This document shows, piece after piece, positions 53,376 to 62,351 of a stretch of 64,000 nt of DNA (the stretch's first letter is position 1; the number at the start of each line of letters is the position of its first letter). Both the position numbers and the translations under genes were made by a program. The DNA lies in NCBI RefSeq assembly GCF_002240355.1, contig NZ_CP016353.1:6611001-6675000 (forward strand), given 5' to 3'. Origin of the DNA: Prauserella marina. GTDB taxonomy: Bacteria > Actinomycetota > Actinomycetes > Mycobacteriales > Pseudonocardiaceae. The notes beneath the pieces were generated by a model, which saw nothing but the letters and a program-made list of their open reading frames with translations, ran no database searches and was not told where the DNA came from.

Positions 53376-54011
53376 TCACACCGCGAAGGAGGGCAGCTCC
53401 ATGTCCGTCACCACGAGGTCGGCCCGCTCGGCACTCGGCGCGACGAGATCGGCATTGCGCTGATCGGAGCCGAGCGCGCGCTGCTTCGCCTCGACAAGTG
53501 AGCGCCCGTATTTGCGGTGCCGGGTCACCAACCGCTCAAGCCGCGCCTCCTCGTCGGGACGCAGGTACCAGACCTCGTCGAGCAGGTCACGCAGCTCGGC
53601 CCACGGGTCCGTGTCGAGCAGCAGGTAGTTGCCCTCGGTCAACACGATCCGCACGCTTTCCGGCACCTCGACCGCTCCGGCGATCGGTTCCTCGATCTCC
53701 CTGCGGAACTCGGGCGCGTACACCGGCTCGGTACCGGCGGCCAGCCTGCGGACGAGATGCACATAGCCGTGGCCGTCGAAGGTGTCCGGTGCGCCCTTCC
53801 GGTCGGCGCGGCCGAGCCTCGCCAACTCGACCTGGGCGAGGTGGAACCCGTCCATCCCCACGACGGCCGCCGTCGTTCCCAGCGCGTCGGCAAGGCGCCA
53901 GGCGAGCGTCGTCTTGCCGGAGGCCGGAGGCCCCGCGATGCCGAGCACGGTGCGTTCCTCGCGGTCCGCGAGTGCCCTGGCCCGCCCGAGCAGTTCGTCG
54001 AACGACGTCAT
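53376..54011 (-). CDS. P-loop nucleoside/sugar kinase (uridine-kinase/YggC-like)
   Basis: The 211-residue protein starts MTSFDELLGRARALADREERT. It has Walker A GIAGPPASGKTTLAWRLA (about 24-40), MDGFHLAQVELARLGRADRKGAPDTFDG, YAPEFRREIEEPIAGAVEV, and the Walker B-like VLTEGNYLLLD. The pattern fits the phosphoribulokinase/uridine kinase fold and its fructokinase-like YggC branch. It overlaps the preceding PfkB gene by four bases (ATGA), so the two form an operon controlled by the LacI operator upstream. A sugar or nucleoside substrate is inferred. Confidence 0.9.
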   Translation of the reverse strand: MTSFDELLGRARALADREERTVLGIAGPPASGKTTLAWRLADALGTTAAVVGMDGFHLAQVELARLGRADRKGAPDTFDGHGYVHLVRRLAAGTEPVYAPEFRREIEEPIAGAVEVPESVRIVLTEGNYLLLDTDPWAELRDLLDEVWYLRPDEEARLERLVTRHRKYGRSLVEAKQRALGSDQRNADLVAPSAERADLVVTDMELPSFAV

Positions 54012-54862
54012 CTCACTCCCATCTTCGCCCTCACCGGGGCGATCCAGCTTCGTGGCCCGACGTGTCGCACTCGCTCCGCCGCGACCTCGTTGGCGAACTC
54101 GATCAGTTCGACCAGCGGCAACGTCCCGATCCTCGACACCAGTGCGCCGTGCCAGACGTCGCCAGCACCGAGGGTGTCTTTCGCGGCAACCCGGGGCACT
54201 GGAACCTCGCCGCAACGCCCACCGCGCCACCATCGAACAGGTGCCGCTCCGGCTGTGGCAACCACCGAGGGGGCGGCGGGCACGGTTCCCTCCGGCGGGT
54301 CGAACTGCGCGGAGCAGGCGATGATGTCGGCCGCGTCCGCGAGCGGAAACAACTCGGCGAACACCGGTTTCCAGCTCCCCGCGTCGACCACGAGCGGAAT
54401 CCCCTCCGCCTTCGCCGCCCGTGCTGTCGCCATCGCCAGTTCGGGATGGTGACCGTCCACGAGCACCGCGTCGGCCCGCGTCGCCTCCGCAAGCTCGGCC
54501 GAGCCGAGTTCGGCCAGGAAAGAGCCCGCGTTGCGCGAGACGACGGTGCGTTCTCCGTCGCGTTCCCTGACGGCCACGGCACTCACCGCGGGCGGATCGA
54601 GAGCGCCGGCCGCGACATCGTGGACGCGCACACCGCATGCGTCGAGATCGGCACGCGCCAGGCTTGCGAGCGGATGCGCGCCGAGCGCGGTGACCAGCAC
54701 CGCCTCGCCGCCGAGTGCCGCCACCGTCACGGCCGCGTTCGTCGCGGGTCCGCCTGCCGCGACCCTGACCGACAACGACGCCACCTTCTGGCCGGGCGCG
54801 GGCAGCTCGTCGACACGCTGCACCAGGTCGACGGTGCACAACCCCGCCAGCAGCACGCGCAC
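54008..54862 (-). CDS. PfkB-family carbohydrate kinase
   Basis: This 284-residue ribokinase-fold protein has LLAGLCTVDLVQRVDELPAPGQK and AAGGPATNAAVTVAALGG at the N-terminus, and the catalytic KDTLGAGDVWHGAL near 235. It resembles ketohexokinase/fructokinase-like members; the sugar cannot be read. GTG 54862 was chosen because GAGGAGG lies nine bases upstream; GTG 54871 or ATG 54892 would have poorer spacing. It heads a two-kinase operon divergent from a LacI gene, with a 24-bp palindrome between them. Confidence 0.92.
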   Translation of the reverse strand: MRVLLAGLCTVDLVQRVDELPAPGQKVASLSVRVAAGGPATNAAVTVAALGGEAVLVTALGAHPLASLARADLDACGVRVHDVAAGALDPPAVSAVAVRERDGERTVVSRNAGSFLAELGSAELAEATRADAVLVDGHHPELAMATARAAKAEGIPLVVDAGSWKPVFAELFPLADAADIIACSAQFDPPEGTVPAAPSVVATAGAAPVRWWRGGRCGEVPVPRVAAKDTLGAGDVWHGALVSRIGTLPLVELIEFANEVAAERVRHVGPRSWIAPVRAKMGVR

Positions 54863-54932
54863 GCCTTGCACCCTCCTCGACCAGTGAGGCACGCCGGTTA
54901 CGCCTGGAAGGTAAACAGGCTCTATGCTCTTC

Positions 54933-54956
54933 GCAAGCGTTTGCGCAAACGCTTGC
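54933..54956. promoter_or_regulatory. Perfect LacI-type operator
   Basis: A perfect 24-bp palindrome with half-site GCAAGCGTTTGC lies in the 121-bp gap between the LacI gene and the kinase operon. Central CG and the AAGCG/CGCTT arms are typical LacI/GalR features. It lies just before a -10-like TATTCT (54961-54966) of the LacI gene and upstream of the kinase start, so one site can repress both directions. Confidence 0.9.
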
Positions 54957-54983
54957 CGACTATTCTAAGGTGAAGGGACGGTC

Positions 54984-56021
54984 ATGCCTCCGCCGAGATC
55001 GACCCGGCCAACCCAGCGCGACATCGCCGAGCTCGCCGGCGTCTCGATCACCACCGTCTCGCACGTCGTCAACGGCACCAGGGCCGTCGCGCCCGAGACC
55101 CGCGCCGCGGTGCTCGCGGCGGTGGAGCAGACCGGCTACACCGGCGACGTCATCGCGAGGTCGCTCGTCACCGGCGGCACCCGTTCCATCGGCGTCGCCA
55201 TCTCACTGCTCGCCAATCCGTACTTCGCGGTGCTGATGCAGACCATCGAGCGGGAGGCGGCGAGCGCAGGCTACACCGTGCTGCTTTCCGACACCCACGA
55301 CACCGTTGACACCGAACAGGCCATCGTCCGCGCGCTGAGGGCCCGCAGGGTGGAGGGACTGCTGCTGACGCCGGTTCCCGGCGACGGGCCGGTGGTCAGC
55401 GAACTGGTCTCGCTCGGGATCCCGACCGTGCTCGTCGACAGGGTCGCGACCAGGAACGACGTCGATCAGGTCGGCGTCGAGAACATCCAGTCGACGTCGG
55501 CACTCACCGAACACCTCGCCTCGCTCGGCCACCGCAGGATCGGCCTGATCAGCGGCACCAACGGACTGGCGACGAGCGAGGAACGCACCCTCGGCTACCG
55601 ACTCGGCCTTGGCAGAGCGGGTCTTGCCTGGAACCCCGACCTCGTCGTGCCGGGACATTCAGAGCAGGTCGGTGGTGCCGCAGCGTTCGCGGCGCTGCTG
55701 GCAAAACCGGAACCGCCGACGGCGGTCGTCGTCGCGAACGACGCGATGATGGTCGGCGTGCTTCGCGAAGCCCGCAGGCGACGGATCCGCATCGGGGAGG
55801 ACATCGCCGTCGTCGGATACGACGAGACCGAGTGGGCCGACCTCGTCGACCCACCGCTGACGACGATGGCACAACCGATCGGCGACATTGGCAGACAGGC
55901 GGTCCGCTTGCTGCTCGCGAGGATCAACGACCCACAGCGGGCGCCGGAGACCGTGCGCCTGCCTCCCGTACTCAGGCACCGGCAGTCCTGCGGCTGCGAC
56001 CTCGTTCACTCAGAAAGGTGA
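54984..56021 (+). CDS. LacI-family transcriptional repressor
   Basis: The 345-residue protein has the LacI headpiece (TQRDIAELAGVSITTVSHVVNGTRAVAPETRAAVLAAVEQTGYT), the hinge, then the periplasmic-binding-like core (SIGVAISLLANPYFAVLMQTIEREAASAG, GIPTVLVDRVATRNDVDQVGV, GHRRIGLISGTNG). AAGGTGAAGGGA precedes the ATG. It probably binds the palindrome upstream and controls itself and the divergent sugar-kinase operon. An HTH-less paralogue follows 83 bases downstream. Confidence 0.95.
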   Translation: MPPPRSTRPTQRDIAELAGVSITTVSHVVNGTRAVAPETRAAVLAAVEQTGYTGDVIARSLVTGGTRSIGVAISLLANPYFAVLMQTIEREAASAGYTVLLSDTHDTVDTEQAIVRALRARRVEGLLLTPVPGDGPVVSELVSLGIPTVLVDRVATRNDVDQVGVENIQSTSALTEHLASLGHRRIGLISGTNGLATSEERTLGYRLGLGRAGLAWNPDLVVPGHSEQVGGAAAFAALLAKPEPPTAVVVANDAMMVGVLREARRRRIRIGEDIAVVGYDETEWADLVDPPLTTMAQPIGDIGRQAVRLLLARINDPQRAPETVRLPPVLRHRQSCGCDLVHSER

Positions 56022-56104
56022 ACATCGGGTAGCACTGCTGCTCAACGACCCCCTTCGTTAGGCCAGGAGGGTTAGCGTCGCCGCAGCCTTTCCTTGGAGT
56101 CCCC

Positions 56105-56968
56105 ATGAGCGCACCGTCGCCAGCACAAGCACCGTGGGCCACCCGCGTCGCGTACCGATTCGGCGTCGTGATCGGCTCCGGCGCGGGTGCGCGGTCGGTG
56201 GATCTGTCCGCGGCCATCGAGCGAGTCGCGAAAAGCGCGGGCTGCGCGGCGACCTTCGCCGCGACGGACAGCATCGCGGCTGAACGGGCCGCCGTCAGGA
56301 TGTTGTGCGCGCGGGGCGTCGACGGTCTTCTGCTGACCCCGGCGAGAGACGACGACACCGTGGTCGCGGAAGCGCTGAGGCTCGGTATTCCGACCGTGCT
56401 CGTCGACCACATCACCGAAGGGGTCGACGTCGACAAGGTCGCCACCGAGTACACCGAGTCGACGGCGGCGCTGACCCTGCGGCTGGTCGCGCTCGGTCAC
56501 CATCGCATCGGGTTCATCAGCGGCGCCACCGGCGCGAGCAGCGACGAGCGCGCGCTCGGCTATCGGCTCGGGCTGGGCCGCGCGGGCATTCCGTGGACCT
56601 CGGGGCTGATCGCCTGCGCCGGTTCCACCGCGACGGGAGCGGAAACGGCAGCACGGCGAGTTCTCGGGACGGCACCCGCCCCAACAGCGTTGATCATCAC
56701 CGACGAGACCGTGCTCGACGGCGTGCGGCACGAGGCGAACCGGCGAGGACTCCGGCTCGGCGCCGACCTCGCGGTGTGCTGCTTCGACGCGTCCGAGTCG
56801 CCGGAGTCGGCAGGCCCTCCCGGTACGGATCTCGTGGCTCCGGCGGCCGACATCGCCGCGCACGCCATCGAACTTCTGCTCGCGAGGCTCGCCGATCCCG
56901 GGATGCGGTCGAGGACGATCCGGCTGCCACCCCGCTTCGTGCACGCGACCGATTCCACCGTCCACTGA
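56105..56968 (+). CDS. LacI-like sugar-binding protein without DNA-binding domain
   Basis: The 287-residue protein aligns with the core of the preceding repressor: LLLTPARDDDTVVAEALRLGIPTVLVDHI versus LLLTPVPGDGPVVSELVSLGIPTVLVDRV, and GYRLGLGRAGIPW versus GYRLGLGRAGLAW. It begins directly with about 16 unrelated residues and has no helix-turn-helix, signal peptide or hinge helix. The ATG at 56105 has GGAG upstream and no upstream frame restores a headpiece. It arose by tandem duplication and may be a sugar sensor or a subunit forming mixed dimers with the repressor; both are inference. Confidence 0.85.
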   Translation: MSAPSPAQAPWATRVAYRFGVVIGSGAGARSVDLSAAIERVAKSAGCAATFAATDSIAAERAAVRMLCARGVDGLLLTPARDDDTVVAEALRLGIPTVLVDHITEGVDVDKVATEYTESTAALTLRLVALGHHRIGFISGATGASSDERALGYRLGLGRAGIPWTSGLIACAGSTATGAETAARRVLGTAPAPTALIITDETVLDGVRHEANRRGLRLGADLAVCCFDASESPESAGPPGTDLVAPAADIAAHAIELLLARLADPGMRSRTIRLPPRFVHATDSTVH

Positions 56969-57060
56969 GGACAGAACCGGCGGGCCCGTTTCACTGCTCG
57001 GCACCGGCTGATCTCACACCGGCCCTCGACTTGCCGCCCGTTGTATAGAACGATGGGCGA

Positions 57061-59214
57061 ATGGCGACGGCGCATGTCACATGTCCTTTGTGCGAGGCCA
57101 CCTGCGGTCTGGCTGTGACACACGAAGGCAATTCGGTGACCGGAGTACGCGGTGACGCCGACGACGTTTTCTCCCATGGCTACGTGTGCCCGAAGGGTGC
57201 TTCGCTCGGCGCGCTGCACCACGACCCCGACCGGATCACCACGCCGCTCGTCAAGCGCGGGGGCGCGTTCACCGAGGTGCCGTGGGACGAGGCGTTCGAG
57301 GTGATCGACGAGCGGTTGACCTCGCTCTTCGCCGAGCACGGCAGAGACGCGCTCGCCGTCTACGCGGGAAACCCCGCAGCACACAATCTTTCCATCGCCC
57401 TCTACGGCCGCGCGTTGTTCAAAGCCATTGGTACCAAGAACTTCTACACGGCCGGTACCGCAGACCAGATTCCCAAGCACTACTCCTCCGGATACCTCTT
57501 CGGCGCGGGCTTCTCCATTCCCGTCCCCGACCTCGATCGCACCGAACACCTGCTCCTGCTCGGTGCAAATCCGTTGGTGTCAAACGGAAGTCTGATGACC
57601 GCGCCCGATGTCAGGGGAAGGCTGCGGAACATCCGCAAGCGGGGAGGAAAGATCGTCGTCGTCGACCCCCGCAGGACGAGAACCGCGGAAGTCGCCGACG
57701 AGCACCACGCCATCCGGCCCGGTACGGACGCTCTGCTGTTGTTCTCTCTCGTTCACGTGTTGTTCGCCGAACAACGGATCACGCTCGGCAGGCTCACCGA
57801 TCACGTCAACGGGGTCGAGGACATCCTCGCGCTCGCCCAGCCGTTCACCCCTGAGGCCGTCGCGCCGACCACCGGAATCGAGCCTGGCGAAATCCGCCGC
57901 ATGGCAAGGGAACTCGCCGACGCGCCGAGGGCGGTGGTGTACGGAAGGATGGGCACGACGACCCAGTCGTTCGGCACCCTCGCCAGTTGGCTCGTCGACG
58001 TTCTCAACGTCCTCACCGGAAATCTGGACGCCGAGGGCGGTGCGATGTTCCCGCTCGCGGCGGCGGGCCAGTACAACAGCACCAAGGGTCGCCGCAGGCC
58101 ATTCACCTCTGGTCGTTGGCGGACAAGGGTACGAGGGCTTCCCGAGGTCTTCGGTGAGGTCCCGATCGCGACGCTTGCCGACGAGATTCTGACTCCCGGA
58201 TCCGATCAGGTGCGCGGATTGTTCACGGTCGCTGGCAACCCGTGCCTCAGCGCGCCCAACGCGGGCAGGCTCTCGGAAGCCTTGTCGCAGCTCGACTTCA
58301 TGGTGTCCTTCGACATCTACCTCAACGAGACGACCCGGCACGCCGACGTGATTCTTCCCGGTACCGTGCCGCTTGAGCGCCCGCACTACGACCTCTCGCT
58401 GTACCAGATCGCCGTGCGCAACGTCGCCAACTGGACACCGGCGACCTTCGACACCGACGTTCCCCAGGACTGGCGAACGTTGCTGCGGCTGCTCGGCGTC
58501 GTCAACGGTATGGGACCCCGCGCCGACGTCGACGCTCTCGACGGACTCGTCGCGGACGAGATCGCGGGCAGGGCGGGGCTCGACAAGGCTGTCGCCGGTG
58601 AGCGCGAAGGGCCGGAGCGGCTGCTCGACCTGATGCTGAGGGCCGGGCCCTACGATCTGACGCTCGCCGAGTTGGAAGCTGCCCCGCACGGCATCGACCT
58701 CGGCCCGCTCACGTCACGGATCCCCGACGTCCTGTGCACCGCGAGCGGCAAGATCGAGTTGGCACCGGATGCCATCACCGGCGATGTGCCACGACTCGTC
58801 GCGACGCTGGACGACGAGGTGGAAAGCCAGCTCGTTCTGATCGGGCGAAGGCAGCTCAACTCGAACAACTCGTGGATGCACAACGTGGAGCCGCTGGTCA
58901 GGGGATCCAACCGCTGCACGGTCCAGGTCCACCCGGACGACGCGGTACGCATCGGCCTCGTCGACGGCGGCACCGCGGTCGTGACGGCACGTACCGGCAA
59001 GATCGAACTGCCCGTCGAGATCACCGACGTGGTCAGGCGGGGAGTGGTCAGCATCCCGCACGGCTGGGGCCACGACGTCGCAGGCGTACGGACGGCCGTC
59101 GCGACCGCGCACGCGGGGGCCAACTCCAACCTGCTCGCCGACGACCTGGTGATCGACGTCCCTTCGGGAACAGCGGTGCTCAACGGCATCCCCGTCGAGC
59201 TGGCACCGGCCTGA
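57061..59214 (+). CDS. Molybdopterin-dependent oxidoreductase (MopB family) with [4Fe-4S] site
   Basis: The 717-residue protein is a DMSO-reductase-family enzyme. The N-terminal iron-sulfur motif has Cys 8, 11, 15 and 43 (CPLCEATCG ... VCPKG). Cofactor segments follow (LLLLGANPLVSNGSLMTAPD, VVVDPRRTRTAEVADEHHAIRPGTDA), and the C-terminal dinucleotide-binding domain holds LIGRRQLNSNNSWMHN. No twin-arginine signal is seen, so it is cytoplasmic. No electron-transfer subunit or chaperone gene adjoins it. The substrate is unknown; formate-dehydrogenase-like and biotin-sulfoxide-like assignments are both possible. Confidence 0.92.
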   Translation: MATAHVTCPLCEATCGLAVTHEGNSVTGVRGDADDVFSHGYVCPKGASLGALHHDPDRITTPLVKRGGAFTEVPWDEAFEVIDERLTSLFAEHGRDALAVYAGNPAAHNLSIALYGRALFKAIGTKNFYTAGTADQIPKHYSSGYLFGAGFSIPVPDLDRTEHLLLLGANPLVSNGSLMTAPDVRGRLRNIRKRGGKIVVVDPRRTRTAEVADEHHAIRPGTDALLLFSLVHVLFAEQRITLGRLTDHVNGVEDILALAQPFTPEAVAPTTGIEPGEIRRMARELADAPRAVVYGRMGTTTQSFGTLASWLVDVLNVLTGNLDAEGGAMFPLAAAGQYNSTKGRRRPFTSGRWRTRVRGLPEVFGEVPIATLADEILTPGSDQVRGLFTVAGNPCLSAPNAGRLSEALSQLDFMVSFDIYLNETTRHADVILPGTVPLERPHYDLSLYQIAVRNVANWTPATFDTDVPQDWRTLLRLLGVVNGMGPRADVDALDGLVADEIAGRAGLDKAVAGEREGPERLLDLMLRAGPYDLTLAELEAAPHGIDLGPLTSRIPDVLCTASGKIELAPDAITGDVPRLVATLDDEVESQLVLIGRRQLNSNNSWMHNVEPLVRGSNRCTVQVHPDDAVRIGLVDGGTAVVTARTGKIELPVEITDVVRRGVVSIPHGWGHDVAGVRTAVATAHAGANSNLLADDLVIDVPSGTAVLNGIPVELAPA

Positions 59215-59219
59215 TCAGG

Positions 59220-59876
59220 TCACCACGCCGTGGAAAGGTCGGCGTGCTGCCTGATCCACGAGTGCATGACGATTCCAGCGGCCACACCGGCATTGATCGA
59301 TCTCGTCGTGCCGAACTGGGCGATCGAGACGGCCATCGTGGCGTGCCGCTGTGCCTCTTCGGAGAGCCCCGGGCCTTCCTGGCCGAACAGCAGTACACAT
59401 TCGCGCGGCAGTTCCGCCGTTTCGATCGGCAGTGCGCCAGGCGTGTTGTCGACGGCGACGATGGCCAGACCTCGCTCGGTCGCGAACTCGGCGAGGTCGG
59501 CGACTTCCGGCTGGTGGTAGAGGTGCTGGTAGCGATCGGTGACCATCGCGCCGCGCCGGTTCCACCTGCGTTTGCCGACGATGTGCACCGAGGCCGCGGC
59601 GAACGCGTTCGCCGTCCTGACGACGGTTCCGATGTTGTGGTCGTGCTGGAAGTTCTCGATGGCGACATGGAACGGGTACCGTCTGCCGTCCATGTCGGCG
59701 ACGATCGCCTCCCTGCGCCAGTACCGGTAGACGTCGACGACGTTGCGCCGGTCGCCCTCAAGCAGCAGTTCGGGGTCGTAGCGTTCGTCGTCAGGCAGCG
59801 GCCCTTCCCACGGCCCGACACCGACCTCACCACGGGAACCCCACTCGGTGGGCCCTGCCCCGGCCTCGTCGATCAC
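59220..59876 (-). CDS. TrmH-family (SPOUT) RNA 2-prime-O-methyltransferase
   Basis: The 218-residue protein has the three SpoU motifs: motif 1 NFQHDHNIGTVVRTANAFAA, motif 2 LLFGQEGPGLS and motif 3 SIAQFGTTRSINAGVAAGIVMHSW. It also has an N-terminal extension of about 70 residues. It transfers methyl from S-adenosylmethionine to a ribose in tRNA or rRNA; the target is not readable. It starts at GTG 59876. It is adjacent to DUF2784 and pyrE genes, a neighbourhood also known in mycobacteria. It is convergent with the molybdopterin enzyme gene. Confidence 0.93.
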   Translation of the reverse strand: MIDEAGAGPTEWGSRGEVGVGPWEGPLPDDERYDPELLLEGDRRNVVDVYRYWRREAIVADMDGRRYPFHVAIENFQHDHNIGTVVRTANAFAAASVHIVGKRRWNRRGAMVTDRYQHLYHQPEVADLAEFATERGLAIVAVDNTPGALPIETAELPRECVLLFGQEGPGLSEEAQRHATMAVSIAQFGTTRSINAGVAAGIVMHSWIRQHADLSTAW

Positions 59877-59890
59877 CCGGCCATTCTCGC

Positions 59891-60277
59891 TCAGCTGATG
59901 CCGACCCTGCGCTCAGGGACGCCGTGATGCTTGTTGCGCCAGCGCAGGTATGCCCCGATGTAGGAAACGACGACGAGCAGGAGCGCGAGAACACCGACGA
60001 CCGGCAGGGCTTCCCTCGGGAAGATCGTGCCGTAGATGTAGTACTCGTTGAAGCCGCCGGACAACGGGCCGAGTCCGCGCAGCTCGCGCAAATAGTCTTC
60101 CAGCACGGTCAGTGGGCATGGCAACGGAAGGACGTTGACCGCAACGCCCCACAAAGCGAAGAAAACGTGCACAAAGATCGTCTTCGGCCACTTCCAGGCA
60201 AGAAAGCCGCCAAGACCGATGTAGATCAACGCGAGAAAATGGACCGCTGTCGTGAGTCCGGTGAAGAACTCAAGCAT
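59891..60277 (-). CDS. DUF2784 membrane protein
   Basis: The 128-residue protein has about four membrane helices (TTAVHFLALIYIGLGGFLAW, FVHVFFALWGVAVNVLPLPCPLTVLEDYLR, LPVVGVLALLLVVVSYIGAYL). The segment PCPLTxLExxLR matches DUF2784, a conserved actinobacterial and proteobacterial membrane family of unknown function. ATG 60277 (MLEFF) is preferred over an upstream start six codons away. It is 14 bases upstream of the TrmH gene, so the two are probably cotranscribed. The gap 60278-60448 upstream holds no gene that I can support. Confidence 0.9.
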   Translation of the reverse strand: MLEFFTGLTTAVHFLALIYIGLGGFLAWKWPKTIFVHVFFALWGVAVNVLPLPCPLTVLEDYLRELRGLGPLSGGFNEYYIYGTIFPREALPVVGVLALLLVVVSYIGAYLRWRNKHHGVPERRVGIS

Positions 60278-60448
60278 CGCCCCACCTGTCCCCAATCGCT
60301 GCCCCCGACACCTGCGACGTTACTCCGAAAAAGGGCGTGAGGTGTCGAAAGAACGATCTGTCGAGCGTTATGGGGAAGTGCTACATCCGCAGGTCGAGAG
60401 CAATTTTTACGGTGGGTCTCAGTTGAATAACACCGGCCTGTGCTTCGC

Positions 60449-61030
60449 TCACGCGAGGCCGAGGTCATCCAGATCGAGCAGATACCGATAGGGGAGGCCC
60501 GTTTTCTCGATGGCCTCTTTCGCGCCCGTCCCCCTGTCGACGACCGTGGCGACGCCGACGACCGTCGCCCCCGCCTCGCCGAGCGCGTCGACGGCGGTGA
60601 GCACGCTTCCGCCCGTCGTCGACGTGTCCTCGACGGCGAGCACCCGCTGGCCCGCGACCTCCATGCCCTCGATCCGCCGCTGCATGCCGTGTTCCTTGAC
60701 CGCCTTGCGCACGACGAAGGCGTCGAGCACCATGCCGTCGCCCGCCGCCGAATGCAGCATGGCCGTCGCAACCGGATCAGCGCCAAGGGTGAGCCCGCCG
60801 ACGGCGACGTAGTCCCAGTCGGCGGTCAGCTGGCGAAGCAGCGTGCCGATGAGCGGCGCGGCGGCATGATGAAGAGTCGCCCTGCGCAGATCGATGTAGT
60901 AATCGGCCTCTTTGCCCGAGGAGAGGGTCACGGTGCCCCGAACAACACACAGTTCGGTGACCAGCCGGGCCAGTTCGATCTTCGCCGCTTGATCCAAGGA
61001 GGGGTTCGCCACGGCCAGCAAGTCTGGCAT
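60449..61030 (-). CDS. pyrE: Orotate phosphoribosyltransferase
   Basis: The 193-residue enzyme joins orotate and PRPP to OMP in pyrimidine synthesis. It shows VRGTVTLSSGKEADYYIDLRR at the N-terminus, VGGLTLGADPVATAM, KAVKEHGMQRRIEG (catalytic loop region) and the PRPP motif RVLAVEDTSTTGGSVLTAV. It lies nine bases downstream of an SDR gene on the same strand, so the two are probably one transcript. Confidence 0.97.
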   Translation of the reverse strand: MPDLLAVANPSLDQAAKIELARLVTELCVVRGTVTLSSGKEADYYIDLRRATLHHAAAPLIGTLLRQLTADWDYVAVGGLTLGADPVATAMLHSAAGDGMVLDAFVVRKAVKEHGMQRRIEGMEVAGQRVLAVEDTSTTGGSVLTAVDALGEAGATVVGVATVVDRGTGAKEAIEKTGLPYRYLLDLDDLGLA

Positions 61031-61039
61031 GAGTACTGG

Positions 61040-61807
61040 TCAGGTTCGGTCGCGCCCCGCGAAGCGACCACCGATCATGCGAACCAGACCACGTGGCAAC
61101 AGCTTTCCGATCGCGACGACGAGCTTGTACTGCGGGCTCGGCACCGAGATGACCTTGCCGCGCCGCAGATCGGCCAGCGCCTCACCGACCACCCGCTCCG
61201 CGCTGAGCCAGAACAGCTTCGGTCCCGACTTCTCAAGCCCCGCCCGCGAGTGGAACTCGGTGTTGGTGAAGCCGGGGCACAGGGCAAGCACCCTTACTCC
61301 CGATCCGCGCAGCGCCGAGGCAAGCCCGTCGGAGAAGGAGGTCACCCAGCTCTTGCTCGCCGTGTAGGTCGAGCCCCTTCCCGAGAAGAACCCAGCGACA
61401 CTCGACACGTTGATGACGTCGCCGCGACCCCTGTCGAGCATTCCGGGCAGCGCGGCCCTGGTGAGCCGCAGCACCGCCGTGACGTTGACGTCGAGCTGAC
61501 GTTGAAGATCCTCCTGCGACGCGGTCCACAACTCGCCTGCGAGGCCGAGACCCGCGTTGTTGACGAGCAGGTCGACGGGCGCGGCTCCGAGCTTGCGCTC
61601 GACGAGCTGCCGTCCCTCCTGGGTTGCGAGGTCCGCCGGCAGGGACTCGACGGTGACGCCGTGGCGCTCGGTGACCTCCGCCGAGATCGTGGAAAGCCGC
61701 TGCTCGTCCCTTGCGACGAGGATGAGGTCGTAGTGCTCCGCGGCAAGCCTGCGAACGAAAGCGGCGCCGATACCCGCCGTGGCTCCGGTGATCAATGCGA
61801 CTGGCAT
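61040..61807 (-). CDS. Short-chain dehydrogenase/reductase upstream of pyrE
   Basis: The 255-residue classical SDR has [31 protein letters not shown], the catalytic Ser in [14 protein letters not shown], and YTASKSWV with Tyr and Lys. It starts at ATG 61807, eight bases after TACGGT, so the mRNA is probably leaderless; the longer open frame crosses this promoter. The C-terminus is basic and hydrophobic ([20 protein letters not shown]), like fatty-acyl or ketoacyl reductases near membranes. The substrate is unknown. Confidence 0.93.
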   Translation of the reverse strand: MPVALITGATAGIGAAFVRRLAAEHYDLILVARDEQRLSTISAEVTERHGVTVESLPADLATQEGRQLVERKLGAAPVDLLVNNAGLGLAGELWTASQEDLQRQLDVNVTAVLRLTRAALPGMLDRGRGDVINVSSVAGFFSGRGSTYTASKSWVTSFSDGLASALRGSGVRVLALCPGFTNTEFHSRAGLEKSGPKLFWLSAERVVGEALADLRRGKVISVPSPQYKLVVAIGKLLPRGLVRMIGGRFAGRDRT

Positions 61808-61814
61808 GGATATG

Positions 61815-61840
61815 GACCGTAGTGCCCCGTTTGTACGGTC
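61815..61840. promoter_or_regulatory. Inverted repeat in the SDR-pyrE divergent promoter
   Basis: GACCGTA (61815-61821) and TACGGTC (61834-61840) are perfect 7-bp arms 12 bases apart. The left arm covers the -10 TACGGT of the SDR gene, so a bound protein would block transcription. No regulator is adjacent. Confidence 0.5.
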
Positions 61841-61968
61841 GGCGAAGTTGGGCGGTCTCGGTGAGGTCGCGTCGGCTCCCCTCGACGCAGCCGCCATGGC
61901 GACAGGAAGTATGTTCCATAAGCCATTAGGGGGCGCCACGCCTCACCCGGACGGGGAAGTAACTCCAG

Positions 61969-62346
61969 ATGGAGAACACTGCAAGCGAGTACCTGTCGTT
62001 TGTCCGTGGCTATCTCGCGGCAACCGACGGAACGACAGCCGACCTCGACTACGCCGCGTTGTCTGGCGGCGACATGGACAGCGACGCCTACGCCGAGGGC
62101 TATGCCGCGGGCCTTGAGCCGGACAGACCCGCCGTCACCTATCTCGAACTGTCGGTCCGCGACGACGGTCGGTTCACCGGCACGCTCGACCTCTCCCACT
62201 TCGCCGAAGAGCCGGAACCACCCGCACAACCGGTACAGCCCGAGCCGCCGGAACCTGCCGACTGGCCGCGCGACGAGCACGACGGCCCGCGCGGAGAACT
62301 GCCGGGCGAGCTGACCTCCCTCTCGGGAACCCTCGACCTCGGCTGA
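61969..62346 (+). CDS. Acidic hypothetical protein, 125 residues
   Basis: The protein starts MENTASEYLSFVRGYLAATDG, with a helical N-terminal half containing DSDAYAEGYAAGLEPD. A Pro/Glu-rich segment (EEPEPPAQPVQPEPPEP) and a short acidic tail follow. It has no signal, helix or cysteine. Coding statistics look genuine and the gene fills the space between divergent SDR and convergent hypothetical genes. No family recognised. Confidence 0.7.
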   Translation: MENTASEYLSFVRGYLAATDGTTADLDYAALSGGDMDSDAYAEGYAAGLEPDRPAVTYLELSVRDDGRFTGTLDLSHFAEEPEPPAQPVQPEPPEPADWPRDEHDGPRGELPGELTSLSGTLDLG

Positions 62347-62351
62347 GGCGC

